This document shows positions 37,482 through 47,672 of a stretch of 47,672 bases of DNA, in pieces. Source of the DNA: Pseudomonadota bacterium (lineage in GTDB: Bacteria; Pseudomonadota; Gammaproteobacteria; Burkholderiales; Burkholderiaceae_C); assembly GCA_030535425.1 (NCBI GenBank), contig JAUNHQ010000016.1, positions 1 through 47,672 of the forward strand. Reading direction: 5' to 3'. A program made the translations under genes and the position numbers. How positions within the stretch are numbered: position 1 is the first letter of the stretch; each line of letters begins with the position of its first letter. A model generated the notes under the pieces. The model did no database searches and was not told the DNA's origin. It worked only from the letters and a program-made list of their open reading frames with translations.

Positions 37482-37973
37482 TCAAAACACCCCCATCGCC
37501 ATCCCCGCCGCCAGCGCCGCGCCCAGATCGGCTGCGCTTTGCAGGAGCTCGGGTGCCAATTGCTTGGGCGCGGCAATGGCCTCGGGGGTTTGCGCATGGG
37601 TGCAGACGATGAGCGCGGGCGCGGCCGCCTTCAGGCGCCAGCCGGTGGCAATGCGCTCGATCTGCCGCGCGGCGCCCTGGCCGTCGCTGCCCGCGCACAC
37701 CAAGCTGGCGTAGGCGCGACCTTCAATGCGGCCCAGCGCGGGGTAGTAGCAGCGGTCGAAAAAATCTTTCATCAGCCCGGCCATGCTGGCCAGGTTCTCA
37801 GGGGTGGCAAACACGTAGGCCTGCGCGCCCAGCACGTCGGCCGGGCCTGCCTGCGGCGCGTGCAGCAGGCGCACTTGCACGCTGGCCGCATCACGCGCGC
37901 CGCGCGCGGCCGCTTGGGCCAGCTGCAAGGTGGCGCCGGTCATGGAGTGATAGACGATGAGCAGGGTTTTCAT
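37482..37973 (-). CDS. Flavodoxin-fold NAD(P)H:FMN oxidoreductase-like protein
   Basis: 163 aa. N-terminus LLIVYHSMTGATLQLAQAAA is the FMN phosphate-binding loop of the flavodoxin fold, and AYVFATPENLASMAGLMKDFFDRCYYP is the second FMN loop seen in NADPH-dependent FMN reductases and WrbA relatives. Substrate unknown. It is convergent with hisD and separated by two intergenic repeats, and divergent from the FAD oxidoreductase. Confidence 0.83.
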   Translation of the reverse strand: MKTLLIVYHSMTGATLQLAQAAARGARDAASVQVRLLHAPQAGPADVLGAQAYVFATPENLASMAGLMKDFFDRCYYPALGRIEGRAYASLVCAGSDGQGAARQIERIATGWRLKAAAPALIVCTHAQTPEAIAAPKQLAPELLQSAADLGAALAAGMAMGVF

Positions 37974-38004
37974 GGGGTACGCGCCTTGGCGGCCTGAAAA
38001 GAAA

Positions 38005-38061
38005 ATACTACAAAAATAGTAGCTTAAAACATATGAACAACGCGCGCAAATGGCATTTTTT
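38005..38061 (+). repeat. Dispersed intergenic element, copy J
   Basis: Head TACTA-CAAAAA-TAGTA (38006-38021), GCTTAAAAC, GCGCGCAAA, TGGCA and a six-T run at 38056-38061. This copy is exceptional: it lies between two divergent genes (starts 37973 and 38119), not after a stop codon. Confidence 0.75.
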
Positions 38062-38103
38062 GCTTAATTCCCTGCCAGGCTTTTATGCGCGCGTGCCCGG
38101 CGC

Positions 38104-38109
38104 TACGAT
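38104..38109 (+). promoter_or_regulatory. Candidate -10 of the FAD oxidoreductase gene
   Basis: TACGAT ends 9 nt before the ATG at 38119; the T-run of copy J lies about 43 bp upstream. Only a weak AGG could serve as Shine-Dalgarno. Confidence 0.3.
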
Positions 38110-38118
38110 GCAGGCTCC

Positions 38119-39285
38119 ATGAACACCCGCATCGTCATCATTGGCGGTGGCGCCATTGGCAGCGCCATTGCATGTGCCTTGACGGCGCCGCATGCGCAAG
38201 CGCATGCGGCGCTGGACGTCATCGTGCTGGAGCGTGATTTCTCCTATGCGCGGGCCTCGTCGGCGCTATCGGCCTCTTCCATCCGGCAGCAGTTTTCCAC
38301 GGCCATCAACATGGCGATTTCGCGCCACGGCATTGACGTGCTGCGCGCCTTGCCCAGCGTGGGGCTGCATGAGGGCGGTTATCTGTATCTGGCCACACCG
38401 GCGGGTGAGCGCACGATGCGGCGCAACCACACCCTGCAACGCGCGCAAGGGGCAGATGTGGCCCTGCTGCCGCCCGAGCAGTTGCGCACGCGCTTTCCCT
38501 GGCTGAGCACCGATGATGTGGCGCTGGGGTCGCTGGGCTTGTCGGGCGAGGGCTGGTTTGACGGCTACAGCCTGCTGCAAGCGTTTCGCGGCCAGGCGCG
38601 GGCACAAGGCGCGCGCTATGTGCAGGCCGAGGCCTCAGGGCTGGAGATGGTGGCCGGCGCGGCGCCTGCCCGCGTGCGGGCGGTGGCGCTGGCCACGGGC
38701 GAGCGCCTGCCCTGCGACGCCGTGGTGAACGCAGCCGGGCCATGGGCACGCCAGGTGGCTGCCTGGGCAGAGATTGATTTGCCGGTGTTCGCCCGTCGGC
38801 GCACGGTGTTTCACGTCACCTGCCCTGCGCCGCTGCCGGGCTGCCCGCTGCTGATTGATCCCTCAGGCATCTGGCTGCGGCCAGAAGGGACGGGCTTTAT
38901 CACCGGTTTTGCGCCTGCGCCCGATGCCGATGCCAACGACCTGCCGCTGGATGCGCCTGAGCATGCGGCGTTTGAAGATTTCGTCTGGCCCACGCTGGCC
39001 GCGCGCATTCCGGCCTTCGAGGCGCTGCGCATGCAGCGCGCCTGGGCGGGGTATTACGAGATGAACGTGTTTGACCACAACGCCATCGTGGGCTTGCACC
39101 CGGCATGCGAGAACCTGTATTTCGCCAATGGTTTTTCAGGTCATGGCCTGCAACAGTCGCCAGCGGTCGGGCGCGGTGTCGCAGAGCTGATCCGGCATGG
39201 GCGCTACCAGACGCTGGACATGTCTGCGCTGGGCTGGGCGCGGGTGCTGGCTGGCCAGCCGCTGCTGGAACAAAACGTGATCTGA
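38119..39285 (+). CDS. FAD-dependent oxidoreductase, DAO family
   Basis: 388-aa flavoprotein of the glycine/D-amino-acid oxidase family. Residues 4-14 hold the dinucleotide-binding motif (IVIIGGGAIGSAI), and CDAVVNAAGPWARQVA and the closing YFANGFSGHGLQQSPAVGRGVAELI block complete the FAD fold. YEMNVFDHNAIVGLHP resembles sarcosine/dimethylglycine dehydrogenase relatives including FOXRED1. Actual amine substrate unknown. Ends 43 bp before a bidirectional terminator. Confidence 0.87.
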   Translation: MNTRIVIIGGGAIGSAIACALTAPHAQAHAALDVIVLERDFSYARASSALSASSIRQQFSTAINMAISRHGIDVLRALPSVGLHEGGYLYLATPAGERTMRRNHTLQRAQGADVALLPPEQLRTRFPWLSTDDVALGSLGLSGEGWFDGYSLLQAFRGQARAQGARYVQAEASGLEMVAGAAPARVRAVALATGERLPCDAVVNAAGPWARQVAAWAEIDLPVFARRRTVFHVTCPAPLPGCPLLIDPSGIWLRPEGTGFITGFAPAPDADANDLPLDAPEHAAFEDFVWPTLAARIPAFEALRMQRAWAGYYEMNVFDHNAIVGLHPACENLYFANGFSGHGLQQSPAVGRGVAELIRHGRYQTLDMSALGWARVLAGQPLLEQNVI

Positions 39286-39328
39286 ATGCCTTGGCGCCCG
39301 GGGATACATGGATCAGCCGCCAGGCATG

Positions 39329-39354
39329 AAAAAAGCGCCCAATGGGCGCTTTTT
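39329..39354. terminator. Bidirectional Rho-independent terminator
   Basis: AAAAAAGCGCCC (39329-39340), loop AAT, GGGCGCTTTTT (39344-39354). It serves convergent genes ending at 39285 (+) and 39383 (-). Confidence 0.9.
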
Positions 39355-39382
39355 CAAATGTGCATGCCTGTCGGCTGCATTT

Positions 39383-39679
39383 TCAGGCAATCAAAAAAGC
39401 CTCGCGGTTCTTGCCTTCAATCCATTTGGGGGCTTTGCCGCGGCCGGTCCAGGTTTGGCCGGTGGCAGGGTCGCGGTATTTAGGGGCGACTTTGCCGCCA
39501 GCACGGGGGCTTGCAGCGCGGCGGCCAGCGCCGGGAAATACGTCTTTGGCTTCCAGGCCATATTCGTCAACAATACGGCGCACCTGAGCCACGGCGTCAG
39601 CAATTTCACGCTTGCGAGCTTCTTCGATTTGTACCGCCAATGCCTGTTGCTGTTGCAGGAGCTCTTTGTAAGTTGCCAT
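39383..39679 (-). CDS. H-NS family nucleoid protein
   Basis: 98-aa histone-like protein of the H-NS/HvrA/BpH3 group. ATG at 39679 has GGAG 9 nt upstream. Residues 1-45 form the coiled-coil oligomerisation segment. After a Gly/Arg-rich linker, residues 66-90 are the DNA-binding part, KYRDPATGQTWTGRGKAPKWI, with the TGRGKAP minor-groove loop. Such proteins silence AT-rich, often acquired DNA. Single gene, with its own terminator. Confidence 0.93.
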   Translation of the reverse strand: MATYKELLQQQQALAVQIEEARKREIADAVAQVRRIVDEYGLEAKDVFPGAGRRAASPRAGGKVAPKYRDPATGQTWTGRGKAPKWIEGKNREAFLIA

Positions 39680-39765
39680 GCTTTGCATCTCCAAAAGGGG
39701 TTATTTAAGTGCAATAAATATAGCACATGCTTTGTTTTTTCAGCGCCCCAAATGTCACGATTTTT

Positions 39766-41067
39766 TTAAGTGTCCTGCGGCGGGGCCGGACGGGCCAGCA
39801 CTTTGTCGATACGGCGGCCTTCCATTTCAGCCACTTGAAATAGCCAGCCAGCAGCCTCGATTTCGTCGCCCACGTTGGGCAGATGCCCGGCTTCAGCCAG
39901 CAGCAGGCCCGCCACGGTGTTGTAGCGGCCTTTGTCCTCGCGCGGCAGGGTGTCGATGGCCAGGCGTGCTTTGAGCTCGCTGATGGGCATCAGCCCTTCG
40001 AGCAGCCAGGTGCCGCCTTCGAGCGGCGTTGCCCAGGCATCAATATGGGCGCCGGGTTTCAATTCGCCGGTAATGGCCTCGAGTAAATCGCGAGGGGTCA
40101 TCAGCCCTTGCACGACGCCATACTCGTCCACCACAAACATCATGCGGCCCGATTTGTCGCGCAACTGCTCCAGCATTTCCAGCCCGCTCAGGGTTTCGGG
40201 CACGAAAGCGGCGGCGGCAGCGTGTTTTTCCAGCAGGTCAGGCGCCTGGCGCCCCAGCGAAAGCAGGTGCGCCACGGAAATAATGCCGATGACTTCTTCC
40301 AGGCTTTCCCGGCAGACGGGATACCACGAGTGAGCGCCTTTTTCTCCCTTGGCAGCCACGAAATCCAGCGCCTGCGCCACGGTCAGGCTGGCGTCCAGCC
40401 ATTCAATATCGCCGCGCGGCACCATCATGGAGGTCAAAGGCCGGTCGTCCAGATGAAACACGTTGCGCACCATCTGGTGTTCGTGTTCTTCTATCAGGCC
40501 GGCGTCCACCCCTTCTTCCAAACTGGCGGTGATTTCCTCGGCAGTGACAGCGCGGGCGCTGTTTTCATCAATGCGCAGGAGTTTGAGCACGCCTTTGGTA
40601 CACACCGACAGCAGGGCCACGAAAGGTTTGGCCACCGTGGCCAGCCAGGTCATGGGCTGGGCGATCCAGCGGGCCACGGCCTCGGGAAACATCTGGCCGA
40701 TGCGCTTGGGCACCAACTCGCCAAAGATGATGGTGGTGAAGGTGATGCTGACCACCACGATGGCAGTGGCCGCAACGGAGGCCACGCCTTCGCTCAGCCC
40801 GCGCGCACCCAGCCATGCGGCCAGCGGGGCGCTGAAGGCTGCCTCGCCCACGATGCCGTTGAGCATGCCGATGGAGGTGATGCCCACCTGCACGGTGGAG
40901 AGAAACTGCGTGGGCTGCTCCATCAGCCTGAGCGCGGCAGCGGCGCCTTTGTCGCCACTTTCTTCCATGGCGGCCAGGCGCGCCTTGCGGCTGGATGCCA
41001 CGGCCAGCTCCGACATGGCAAAAGCGCCGTTGAGCAAGGTGAGAAAAACGATGAGCAGCAGGTCCAT
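39766..41067 (-). CDS. HlyC/CorC (CNNM) family membrane protein
   Basis: 433 aa from the ATG at 41067; a frame-open extension to a TTG at 41112 exists. Three to four membrane segments of a DUF21 domain (LLIVFLTLLNGAFAMSELAVASSRKARLAAM), two CBS domains (near PLTSMMVPRGDIEWLDAS and MMFVVDEYGVVQGLMTPRDLLEAI) and a C-terminal CorC_HlyC domain with FQVAEMEGRRIDKV. Members are linked to Mg2+/Co2+ efflux. Divergent from apaH with a 53-bp gap. Confidence 0.92.
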   Translation of the reverse strand: MDLLLIVFLTLLNGAFAMSELAVASSRKARLAAMEESGDKGAAAALRLMEQPTQFLSTVQVGITSIGMLNGIVGEAAFSAPLAAWLGARGLSEGVASVAATAIVVVSITFTTIIFGELVPKRIGQMFPEAVARWIAQPMTWLATVAKPFVALLSVCTKGVLKLLRIDENSARAVTAEEITASLEEGVDAGLIEEHEHQMVRNVFHLDDRPLTSMMVPRGDIEWLDASLTVAQALDFVAAKGEKGAHSWYPVCRESLEEVIGIISVAHLLSLGRQAPDLLEKHAAAAAFVPETLSGLEMLEQLRDKSGRMMFVVDEYGVVQGLMTPRDLLEAITGELKPGAHIDAWATPLEGGTWLLEGLMPISELKARLAIDTLPREDKGRYNTVAGLLLAEAGHLPNVGDEIEAAGWLFQVAEMEGRRIDKVLARPAPPQDT

Positions 41068-41107
41068 GAAAGGGCGCAGGGCGCGCTGGGACAGCGCGCG
41101 GGCGGTG

Positions 41108-41113
41108 GACAAT
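41108..41113 (+). promoter_or_regulatory. Candidate -10 of apaH (leaderless type)
   Basis: GACAAT ends 7 nt before the apaH ATG (41121). It lies in the 53-bp gap to the divergent CorC-like gene. Confidence 0.35.
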
Positions 41114-41120
41114 CCGGGGC

Positions 41121-41957
41121 ATGGAACTCTACCTGATTGGCGATGTGCAAGGCTGCGATGCGGCTCTGGGCCGACTGCTGGATGAAGTGGGCTTTTCCCC
41201 CAGCCGCGACCGGCTGGTGGTGCTGGGCGATCTGGTCAACCGCGGCCCGGACTCGCTGGCCGTGCTGCGCCGGCTAATGGCGCTGGGCGATGCCGCCACC
41301 TGCCTGCTGGGCAACCACGACCTGCACCTGCTGGCCGTGGCGCAGGGCGTGCGCAAGCCGCACCGCAGCGACACGCTGCACGGCATCTTGCAAGCGCCTG
41401 ACCGCGATGCGCTGATCGACTGGCTGCGCCAGCGCCCGCTGGCCTGGCGCGAGCGCGGGGTGCTGATGGTGCATGCGGGCGTGCTACCCGCGTGGACGGC
41501 CGAGCGCACCTTGCAGCTGGCCGCCGAGGTGCAGGCCGTGCTGCGCGGCGCGGACTGGGGCGTGTTCTTGCACCAGATGTACGGCAACGAGCCCGCGCAG
41601 TGGCACGACGGCCTGCAAGGCGCAGCACGCCTGCGCGTGATCGTCAACGCGCTCACGCGGCTGCGTCTGTGCACGGCGGACGGGCGCATGGATTTCGACA
41701 CCAAGGACAGCCAGGGCGCTGCGGGCGCACCCGATGGCTACATGCCCTGGTTCGATGTGCCGGGCCGCCGCACGGCCGCAGACGTGGTGGCGTTTGGCCA
41801 TTGGTCCACGCTGGGCTGGCTGGACCGCCCGGACGTGATCTCGCTGGATACCGGCTGCGTGTGGGGCGGCGCGCTCAGCGCGTTGCGGCTGGGTGAAAAC
41901 GGGCGCAGCCGCACACTCCTGCAGGTGCGCTGCCCGCAAGCGCAGGTGCCCGGGTGA
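41121..41957 (+). CDS. apaH: Bis(5'-nucleosyl)-tetraphosphatase (symmetrical)
   Basis: 278-aa metallophosphoesterase that cleaves Ap4A to two ADP, also reported to remove Np4 caps from RNA. Metal-site motifs are GDVQGC (7-12), [11 protein letters not shown] (36-46) and GNHD (64-67); HAGVLPAWT and the [11 protein letters not shown] block near the C-terminus are ApaH-specific. It overlaps the DUF445 gene by 4 bp. It is not in the E. coli surA-pdxA-rsmA-apaG-apaH operon context. Confidence 0.95.
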   Translation: MELYLIGDVQGCDAALGRLLDEVGFSPSRDRLVVLGDLVNRGPDSLAVLRRLMALGDAATCLLGNHDLHLLAVAQGVRKPHRSDTLHGILQAPDRDALIDWLRQRPLAWRERGVLMVHAGVLPAWTAERTLQLAAEVQAVLRGADWGVFLHQMYGNEPAQWHDGLQGAARLRVIVNALTRLRLCTADGRMDFDTKDSQGAAGAPDGYMPWFDVPGRRTAADVVAFGHWSTLGWLDRPDVISLDTGCVWGGALSALRLGENGRSRTLLQVRCPQAQVPG

Positions 41958-43231
41958 AGGGCGCCGCCTTCGCCCGCACAGGCACGGGCACGCGTGATGC
42001 CGCAGGCATGCAGCGCCTGGCGCTGGGCCTGCTGCTGCTGATGGCCGCGCTGTACGTGCTGGCCCTGACGCAGCAAGCGCGCCAGCCCGCGTGGGCCTGG
42101 GTCGCCGCGTTTGCCGAAGCGGCCATGGTGGGCGCCATTGCCGACTGGTTCGCGGTGGTCGCCCTGTTTCGCCATCCGCTGGGCCTGCCCATACCGCACA
42201 CGGCCATCATTCCGGCAGGCAAGCAGCGCATTGGCGAGAACCTGGGGCAGTTCATCACCACCCACTTTCTGTCGCAGGCGCAGGTCATGGACAAACTGCG
42301 CGAGCTGGACGTGGCCGCGCGTGTGGCGGCGTGGCTGTCGCGTCCCGAAAACGCCGCGCGCGTAGCCACCCACTTGCTGGACGTGGGCCGCTGGGCCACA
42401 GGGGCGCTGCGCGATGCGCGCGTGCAGCAGTTCGTCACCGGCCTGGCCCGGCGCGGGCTGGCACAGATCGACATCACGCGCCTGAGCGGCCAGGTGCTGC
42501 AAGCCATGACGCACGAGCGCCGCCACCAGCAGCTGCTCGATGCGGCCCTGCTGCAACTGGCGCGCCTGCTGGGCGAAGACACGGTGCAGGACACCATCAG
42601 CGACGCCATCGCGCGCGAGGTGCGCGCGCTGAAGTACGTGGGGCTTGACCAGGTGGCCGCGCGGCTGGCCACGCGCAAGGTCGTGGCCATCACCGCCCAC
42701 ACCATCATCGACATGGCGCAAGACCCGCAGCACGCACTGCGCCTGCGCTTTGACCATGTGGCAGCAGACTTTGTCGAGCGGCTCAAAAGCGATGAGGCCT
42801 TGCACGCGCGCGGCGAGCGCCTGAAAGCCGAGCTGCTGGCCAGCCCCGCCGTGGGCCAGTATGTGAATGCACTGTGGGGCGAGCTGCTGGACTGGCTGCA
42901 CGACGACATGGGCCGCGCTGACTCCAGCATCCGCCAGCGCATCGAGCAGGCAGCGCACTCGCTGGGCGAGCGGCTGGCGGGCGACGCGCACATGCGCGGC
43001 TGGATCAACGGCCAGTTGCAGGCCGCTGCACCCGCCCTCATTGACCGCTGGCGCGAGGACATCCGCCGCTACATCGCCGCGCGCGTGCAGGCATGGGACA
43101 CGCGCGAGATGAGCGAGGAGCTGGAGCGCCACATCGGGCGCGACTTGCAGTTCATCCGCATCAACGGCACGCTGGTAGGCGGACTGGTGGGGCTGTGCCT
43201 TCATGCCATCACGCAGTGGGCAATGGTATAA
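41954..43231 (+). CDS. DUF445 family (YjiN-like) membrane protein
   Basis: 425 aa, GTG start overlapping the apaH stop (GTGA). One or two N-terminal membrane segments ([33 protein letters not shown]) contain the DUF445 signature [38 protein letters not shown]. The long helical rest ends with a further membrane segment ([18 protein letters not shown]). Function unknown. Translational coupling to apaH is notable. Its stop codon touches repeat copy K. Confidence 0.9.
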   Translation: MKGAAFARTGTGTRDAAGMQRLALGLLLLMAALYVLALTQQARQPAWAWVAAFAEAAMVGAIADWFAVVALFRHPLGLPIPHTAIIPAGKQRIGENLGQFITTHFLSQAQVMDKLRELDVAARVAAWLSRPENAARVATHLLDVGRWATGALRDARVQQFVTGLARRGLAQIDITRLSGQVLQAMTHERRHQQLLDAALLQLARLLGEDTVQDTISDAIAREVRALKYVGLDQVAARLATRKVVAITAHTIIDMAQDPQHALRLRFDHVAADFVERLKSDEALHARGERLKAELLASPAVGQYVNALWGELLDWLHDDMGRADSSIRQRIEQAAHSLGERLAGDAHMRGWINGQLQAAAPALIDRWREDIRRYIAARVQAWDTREMSEELERHIGRDLQFIRINGTLVGGLVGLCLHAITQWAMV

Positions 43232-43287
43232 ATGCTATTTATTTAATAGCTTAAAACCATTACCAGTTGCGCGCAAATGGCATTTTT
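43232..43287 (+). repeat. Dispersed intergenic element, copy K
   Basis: Head GCTATT-TATTT-AATAGC (43234-43250), TTAAAACC, GCGCGCAAA, TGGCA and T-run at 43283-43287. This is the cleanest copy. It begins at the stop codon of the DUF445 gene, same direction. Its left edge AAATGCTATT can also pair with the tail AATGGCATTT (43276-43285). Confidence 0.8.
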
Positions 43288-43358
43288 ATTCACTATCCTT
43301 GACGCAGACGCCCTGCTGCTGGCCGCCCGCCCTGCCGACACATCCTTTCCGATCTGCC

Positions 43359-43781
43359 ATGCCCAAGCCGGATAAACCACCCCCGACAGTCTCTGCCGAA
43401 GGCGTGCAGCTGCGCCGCCGGCTGGCGCAGCTGCTGTGGCGGGCCGTGGCCGTGCTCAGTCTGGGACTGGGGCTGGCGGGCGCGCTGATACCTGTGGTGC
43501 CCACGGTGCCTTTCGTGCTGCTGTCGGCCTGGGCTGCGGGCAAGGGCTGGCCCGCGTTTGAACGCTGGCTGCTTCAGCACCCCACACTGGGCCCGCCCGT
43601 GCGGCACTGGCGCGAGCGCGGGGCCGTGCCGCGCCGCGCCAAATGGGCCAGCACTCTGATGATGACCGCCAGCGCCGTAGGCTTGCAGTTTGTGCCCGGC
43701 GTCGCGCTTTGGCTGCGCATTGCCGTGCCTGCGGTGATGGCGGCCGTGGCGCTGTGGCTCTGGCAGCGGCCCGATGCGTGA
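43359..43781 (+). CDS. DUF454 (YbaN-like) inner-membrane protein
   Basis: 140 aa from the ATG at 43359. The DUF454 core LSLGLGLAGALIPVVPTVPFVLLSAWAAGKGWPAFERWLLQHPTLGP is clear, followed by two more hydrophobic segments. Function unknown. It follows DUF445 across repeat copy K and converges on tgt. Confidence 0.85.
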   Translation: MPKPDKPPPTVSAEGVQLRRRLAQLLWRAVAVLSLGLGLAGALIPVVPTVPFVLLSAWAAGKGWPAFERWLLQHPTLGPPVRHWRERGAVPRRAKWASTLMMTASAVGLQFVPGVALWLRIAVPAVMAAVALWLWQRPDA

Positions 43782-43817
43782 GGCCGCCCAGGCGCGCCAT
43801 GCGCCAGGCCAGAGTGC

Positions 43818-46318
<2,501 letters not shown>

Positions 46319-46379
46319 GAAGCAAAAGACCGGCCAGCCGTTGGGCCAAAGGGCGAAATTATCCCCCGGCCCTGCCCCT

Positions 46380-47408
46380 TCACACCCGCGTCAGCCACAT
46401 GGCGTCGCCATAGCTGAAAAAGCGGTAGCGCTGGGCCACGGCGTGGCGGTACAGGGCCATCACGCGCTCATAGCCGGCAAAGGCGCTGACCAGCATCATC
46501 AGCGTGCTGCGCGGCAGGTGAAAGTTGGTGACGAGCGCGTCCACCACCTGAAAGCCAAAGCCGGGGGTGATGAAGATGCCGGTGTCGCCGCTGGCGGCGC
46601 CGCTTTGCGCCCAGCTCTCCAGCGTGCGCACGCTGGTGGTGCCCACGGCCACCACGCGGCCGCCGCGCGCGCGGCAGTCGGCAATGGCTTGCAGCGTTTG
46701 GGGCGGCAGGTGGTAGCGCTCGCGGTGCATCACGTGCTCGGTCAGGTTTTCCGTCTTGACGGGCTGAAAGGTGCCCGCGCCCACGTGCAGGGTGACAAAG
46801 GCGCGCTGCACGCCCAGCGCGTCGATCTGCGCCAGCAGCGCCTCATCAAAATGCAGCGCCGCCGTGGGCGCGGCCACGGCGCCGGGGTTTTTGGCAAACA
46901 CGGTCTGGTAGCGCGCCGCGTCCTGGGCCGAGTCGGCGTGCGTGATGTAGGGCGGCAGCGGCACGTGGCCGTGCGCGGCCATCAGCGCGTAGGCGTCGCC
47001 GTCCAGGCGCAGGTGAAACAGCGGCCCGCTGGCATCGGGCCAGCGGCCCAGCAGCTCGGCGTCAAAGCCGCCGTCCATGCGCAGCACGGCGCCGGGCGGG
47101 GGCTTTTTGCTGACCTTCATGTGCGCGGCCACGCTGCCGTCGGGCAGCACGCGCTCGATCAGCAGCTCCAGCCGGCCGCCGCTGGGCTTGTGGCCAAACA
47201 GGCGGGCTTTGACCACCTGCGTGTCGTTGAACACCACCAGATCGCCCGCGCGCAGCAGCGCCGGCACATCGCGAAAAACGCGGTCCACCGGCTGCGGGCC
47301 GCTGCCGTCCAGCAGGCGCGAGGCGCTGCGCTCGGGCGCAGGGTGCTGGGCAATCAGCTCGGGCGGCAGGTCAAAGTCAAAGTCGCTGGTGGTGTGGCGC
47401 GCAGGCAT
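46380..47408 (-). CDS. queA: S-adenosylmethionine:tRNA ribosyltransferase-isomerase
   Basis: 342 aa; transfers and isomerises the ribose of SAM to preQ1-tRNA, making epoxyqueuosine. Conserved blocks are [78 protein letters not shown] and [35 protein letters not shown] ends 7 nt before the ATG, so it may be leaderless. First gene of queA-TPR-methyltransferase-tgt and divergent from the DUF4166 gene. Confidence 0.96.
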   Translation of the reverse strand: MPARHTTSDFDFDLPPELIAQHPAPERSASRLLDGSGPQPVDRVFRDVPALLRAGDLVVFNDTQVVKARLFGHKPSGGRLELLIERVLPDGSVAAHMKVSKKPPPGAVLRMDGGFDAELLGRWPDASGPLFHLRLDGDAYALMAAHGHVPLPPYITHADSAQDAARYQTVFAKNPGAVAAPTAALHFDEALLAQIDALGVQRAFVTLHVGAGTFQPVKTENLTEHVMHRERYHLPPQTLQAIADCRARGGRVVAVGTTSVRTLESWAQSGAASGDTGIFITPGFGFQVVDALVTNFHLPRSTLMMLVSAFAGYERVMALYRHAVAQRYRFFSYGDAMWLTRV

Positions 47409-47487
47409 GGGCGGGTATTTACAAGGGCAGGCAGCAGGGCAGAGATTGTGGCCGCTGCGGCCCTACCGCGCGGGCAGAATGCGGGGC
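47409..47487. promoter_or_regulatory. Divergent promoter region queA / DUF4166
   Basis: 79-bp gap. On the minus strand TAAATA (47416-47421) ends 7 nt before the queA ATG; on the plus strand CAGAAT (47475-47480) ends 7 nt before the ATG at 47488. Both fit the leaderless pattern seen elsewhere in the window. Confidence 0.35.
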
Positions 47488-47672
47488 ATGAAACAGCATG
47501 GCAGGGCAGGCGAAGGGGGCGCCCCCGCCGCAGAAGGCGGCGCGGGCGCGGCTGGCTGCGCCCTGGGGCCCTTCAGTTTTGTGCGCGGCGAGGGCGAGCT
47601 GTTTCGCCACATCATGGGCGCCGACTGGCTGCGCCTGCACCCGGACATCCGCCGCCGGTTCGAGAAAAACCC
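47488..47672 (+). CDS. DUF4166 domain protein, 5' part (cut by window edge)
   Basis: The first 61 codons are visible. After a Gly/Ala-rich opening, FVRGEGELFRHIMGADWLRLHPDIRRRF matches the start of the DUF4166 domain (short protein module also found fused to dehydrogenases). Function unknown. The open frame continues past the right edge. Confidence 0.65.
   Translation, partial: MKQHGRAGEGGAPAAEGGAGAAGCALGPFSFVRGEGELFRHIMGADWLRLHPDIRRRFEKN

Noticed and set aside
47409-47487. preQ1 riboswitch upstream of queA
   Set aside because: The 79-bp gap has a candidate -10 only 7 nt from the ATG and no room or visible pseudoknot-like aptamer sequence.

Overview
The window reads as a chromosomal segment of a high-GC betaproteobacterium, most likely of the family Comamonadaceae (Burkholderiales). 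The evidence is gene order: a complete mlaFEDACB operon followed by an ABC exporter pair, an ibaG-type bolA gene, murA, a DUF1737 gene, short-form hisG and hisD; lptD-surA-rsmA divergent from amgK; lplT divergent from alr; and hpf next to ptsN. There is no phage, insertion sequence, CRISPR array, tRNA or rRNA that I can support. About 44 protein genes are called, nearly all chromosomal housekeeping or envelope genes.

Layout. 1-1 kb: a proline-rich protein of unknown function, divergent from trkH, with a 16-bp iteron array between them. 1-4 kb: trkH (K+ uptake) and mnmE (tRNA wobble modification), convergent. 4-6 kb: a LysR regulator divergent from a membrane protein. 6-9.3 kb: malate synthase G and a DUF4124-like membrane-anchored protein. 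9.4-11.2 kb: a secreted Ala/Gly/Thr-rich protein, then hpf and ptsN. 11.3-17.7 kb: amgK divergent from lptD-surA-rsmA (cell-wall sugar recycling and outer-membrane biogenesis). 17.7-21.4 kb: EamA exporter and lplT divergent from alr. 21.5-25.8 kb: a NUDIX plus metallo-beta-lactamase fusion, then a YjgN-family membrane protein paired with an M48 membrane protease. 25.9-26.8 kb: a second LysR. 27.1-37.2 kb: the long mla-ABC-ibaG-murA-his cluster (outer-membrane lipid asymmetry, peptidoglycan precursor, histidine). 37.5-39.7 kb: flavodoxin-like protein, FAD-dependent oxidoreductase, H-NS-like protein. 39.8-43.8 kb: CorC/HlyC-type protein divergent from apaH, DUF445 and DUF454 genes. 43.8-47.4 kb: queA, a TPR-methyltransferase and tgt in one minus-strand unit. 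The right edge cuts a DUF4166 gene.

The most striking non-coding signal is a dispersed intergenic repeat of about 55-60 bp, present 11 times in 47.7 kb. It has an AT-rich hairpin head (GCTATT, loop, AATAGC), a TTAAAAC or TGCTTGCGCGCG box, a GCGCGCAAA box and a terminal T-run. Nine of the ten single copies lie just downstream of a gene and point the same way as it does; several touch or overlap the stop codon. I recognise similar strings from Comamonadaceae intergenic regions but know of no named family or function. Two further signals deserve attention: the 16-bp iterons at 946-1009, and a recurrent arrangement in which a -10-like hexamer sits only 7-9 nt before the start codon without a Shine-Dalgarno, which suggests leaderless mRNAs.

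Functions were assigned by reading motifs; no database search was possible. Start codons were moved inward where a ribosome-binding site or family length argued for it, and this is stated in each entry.
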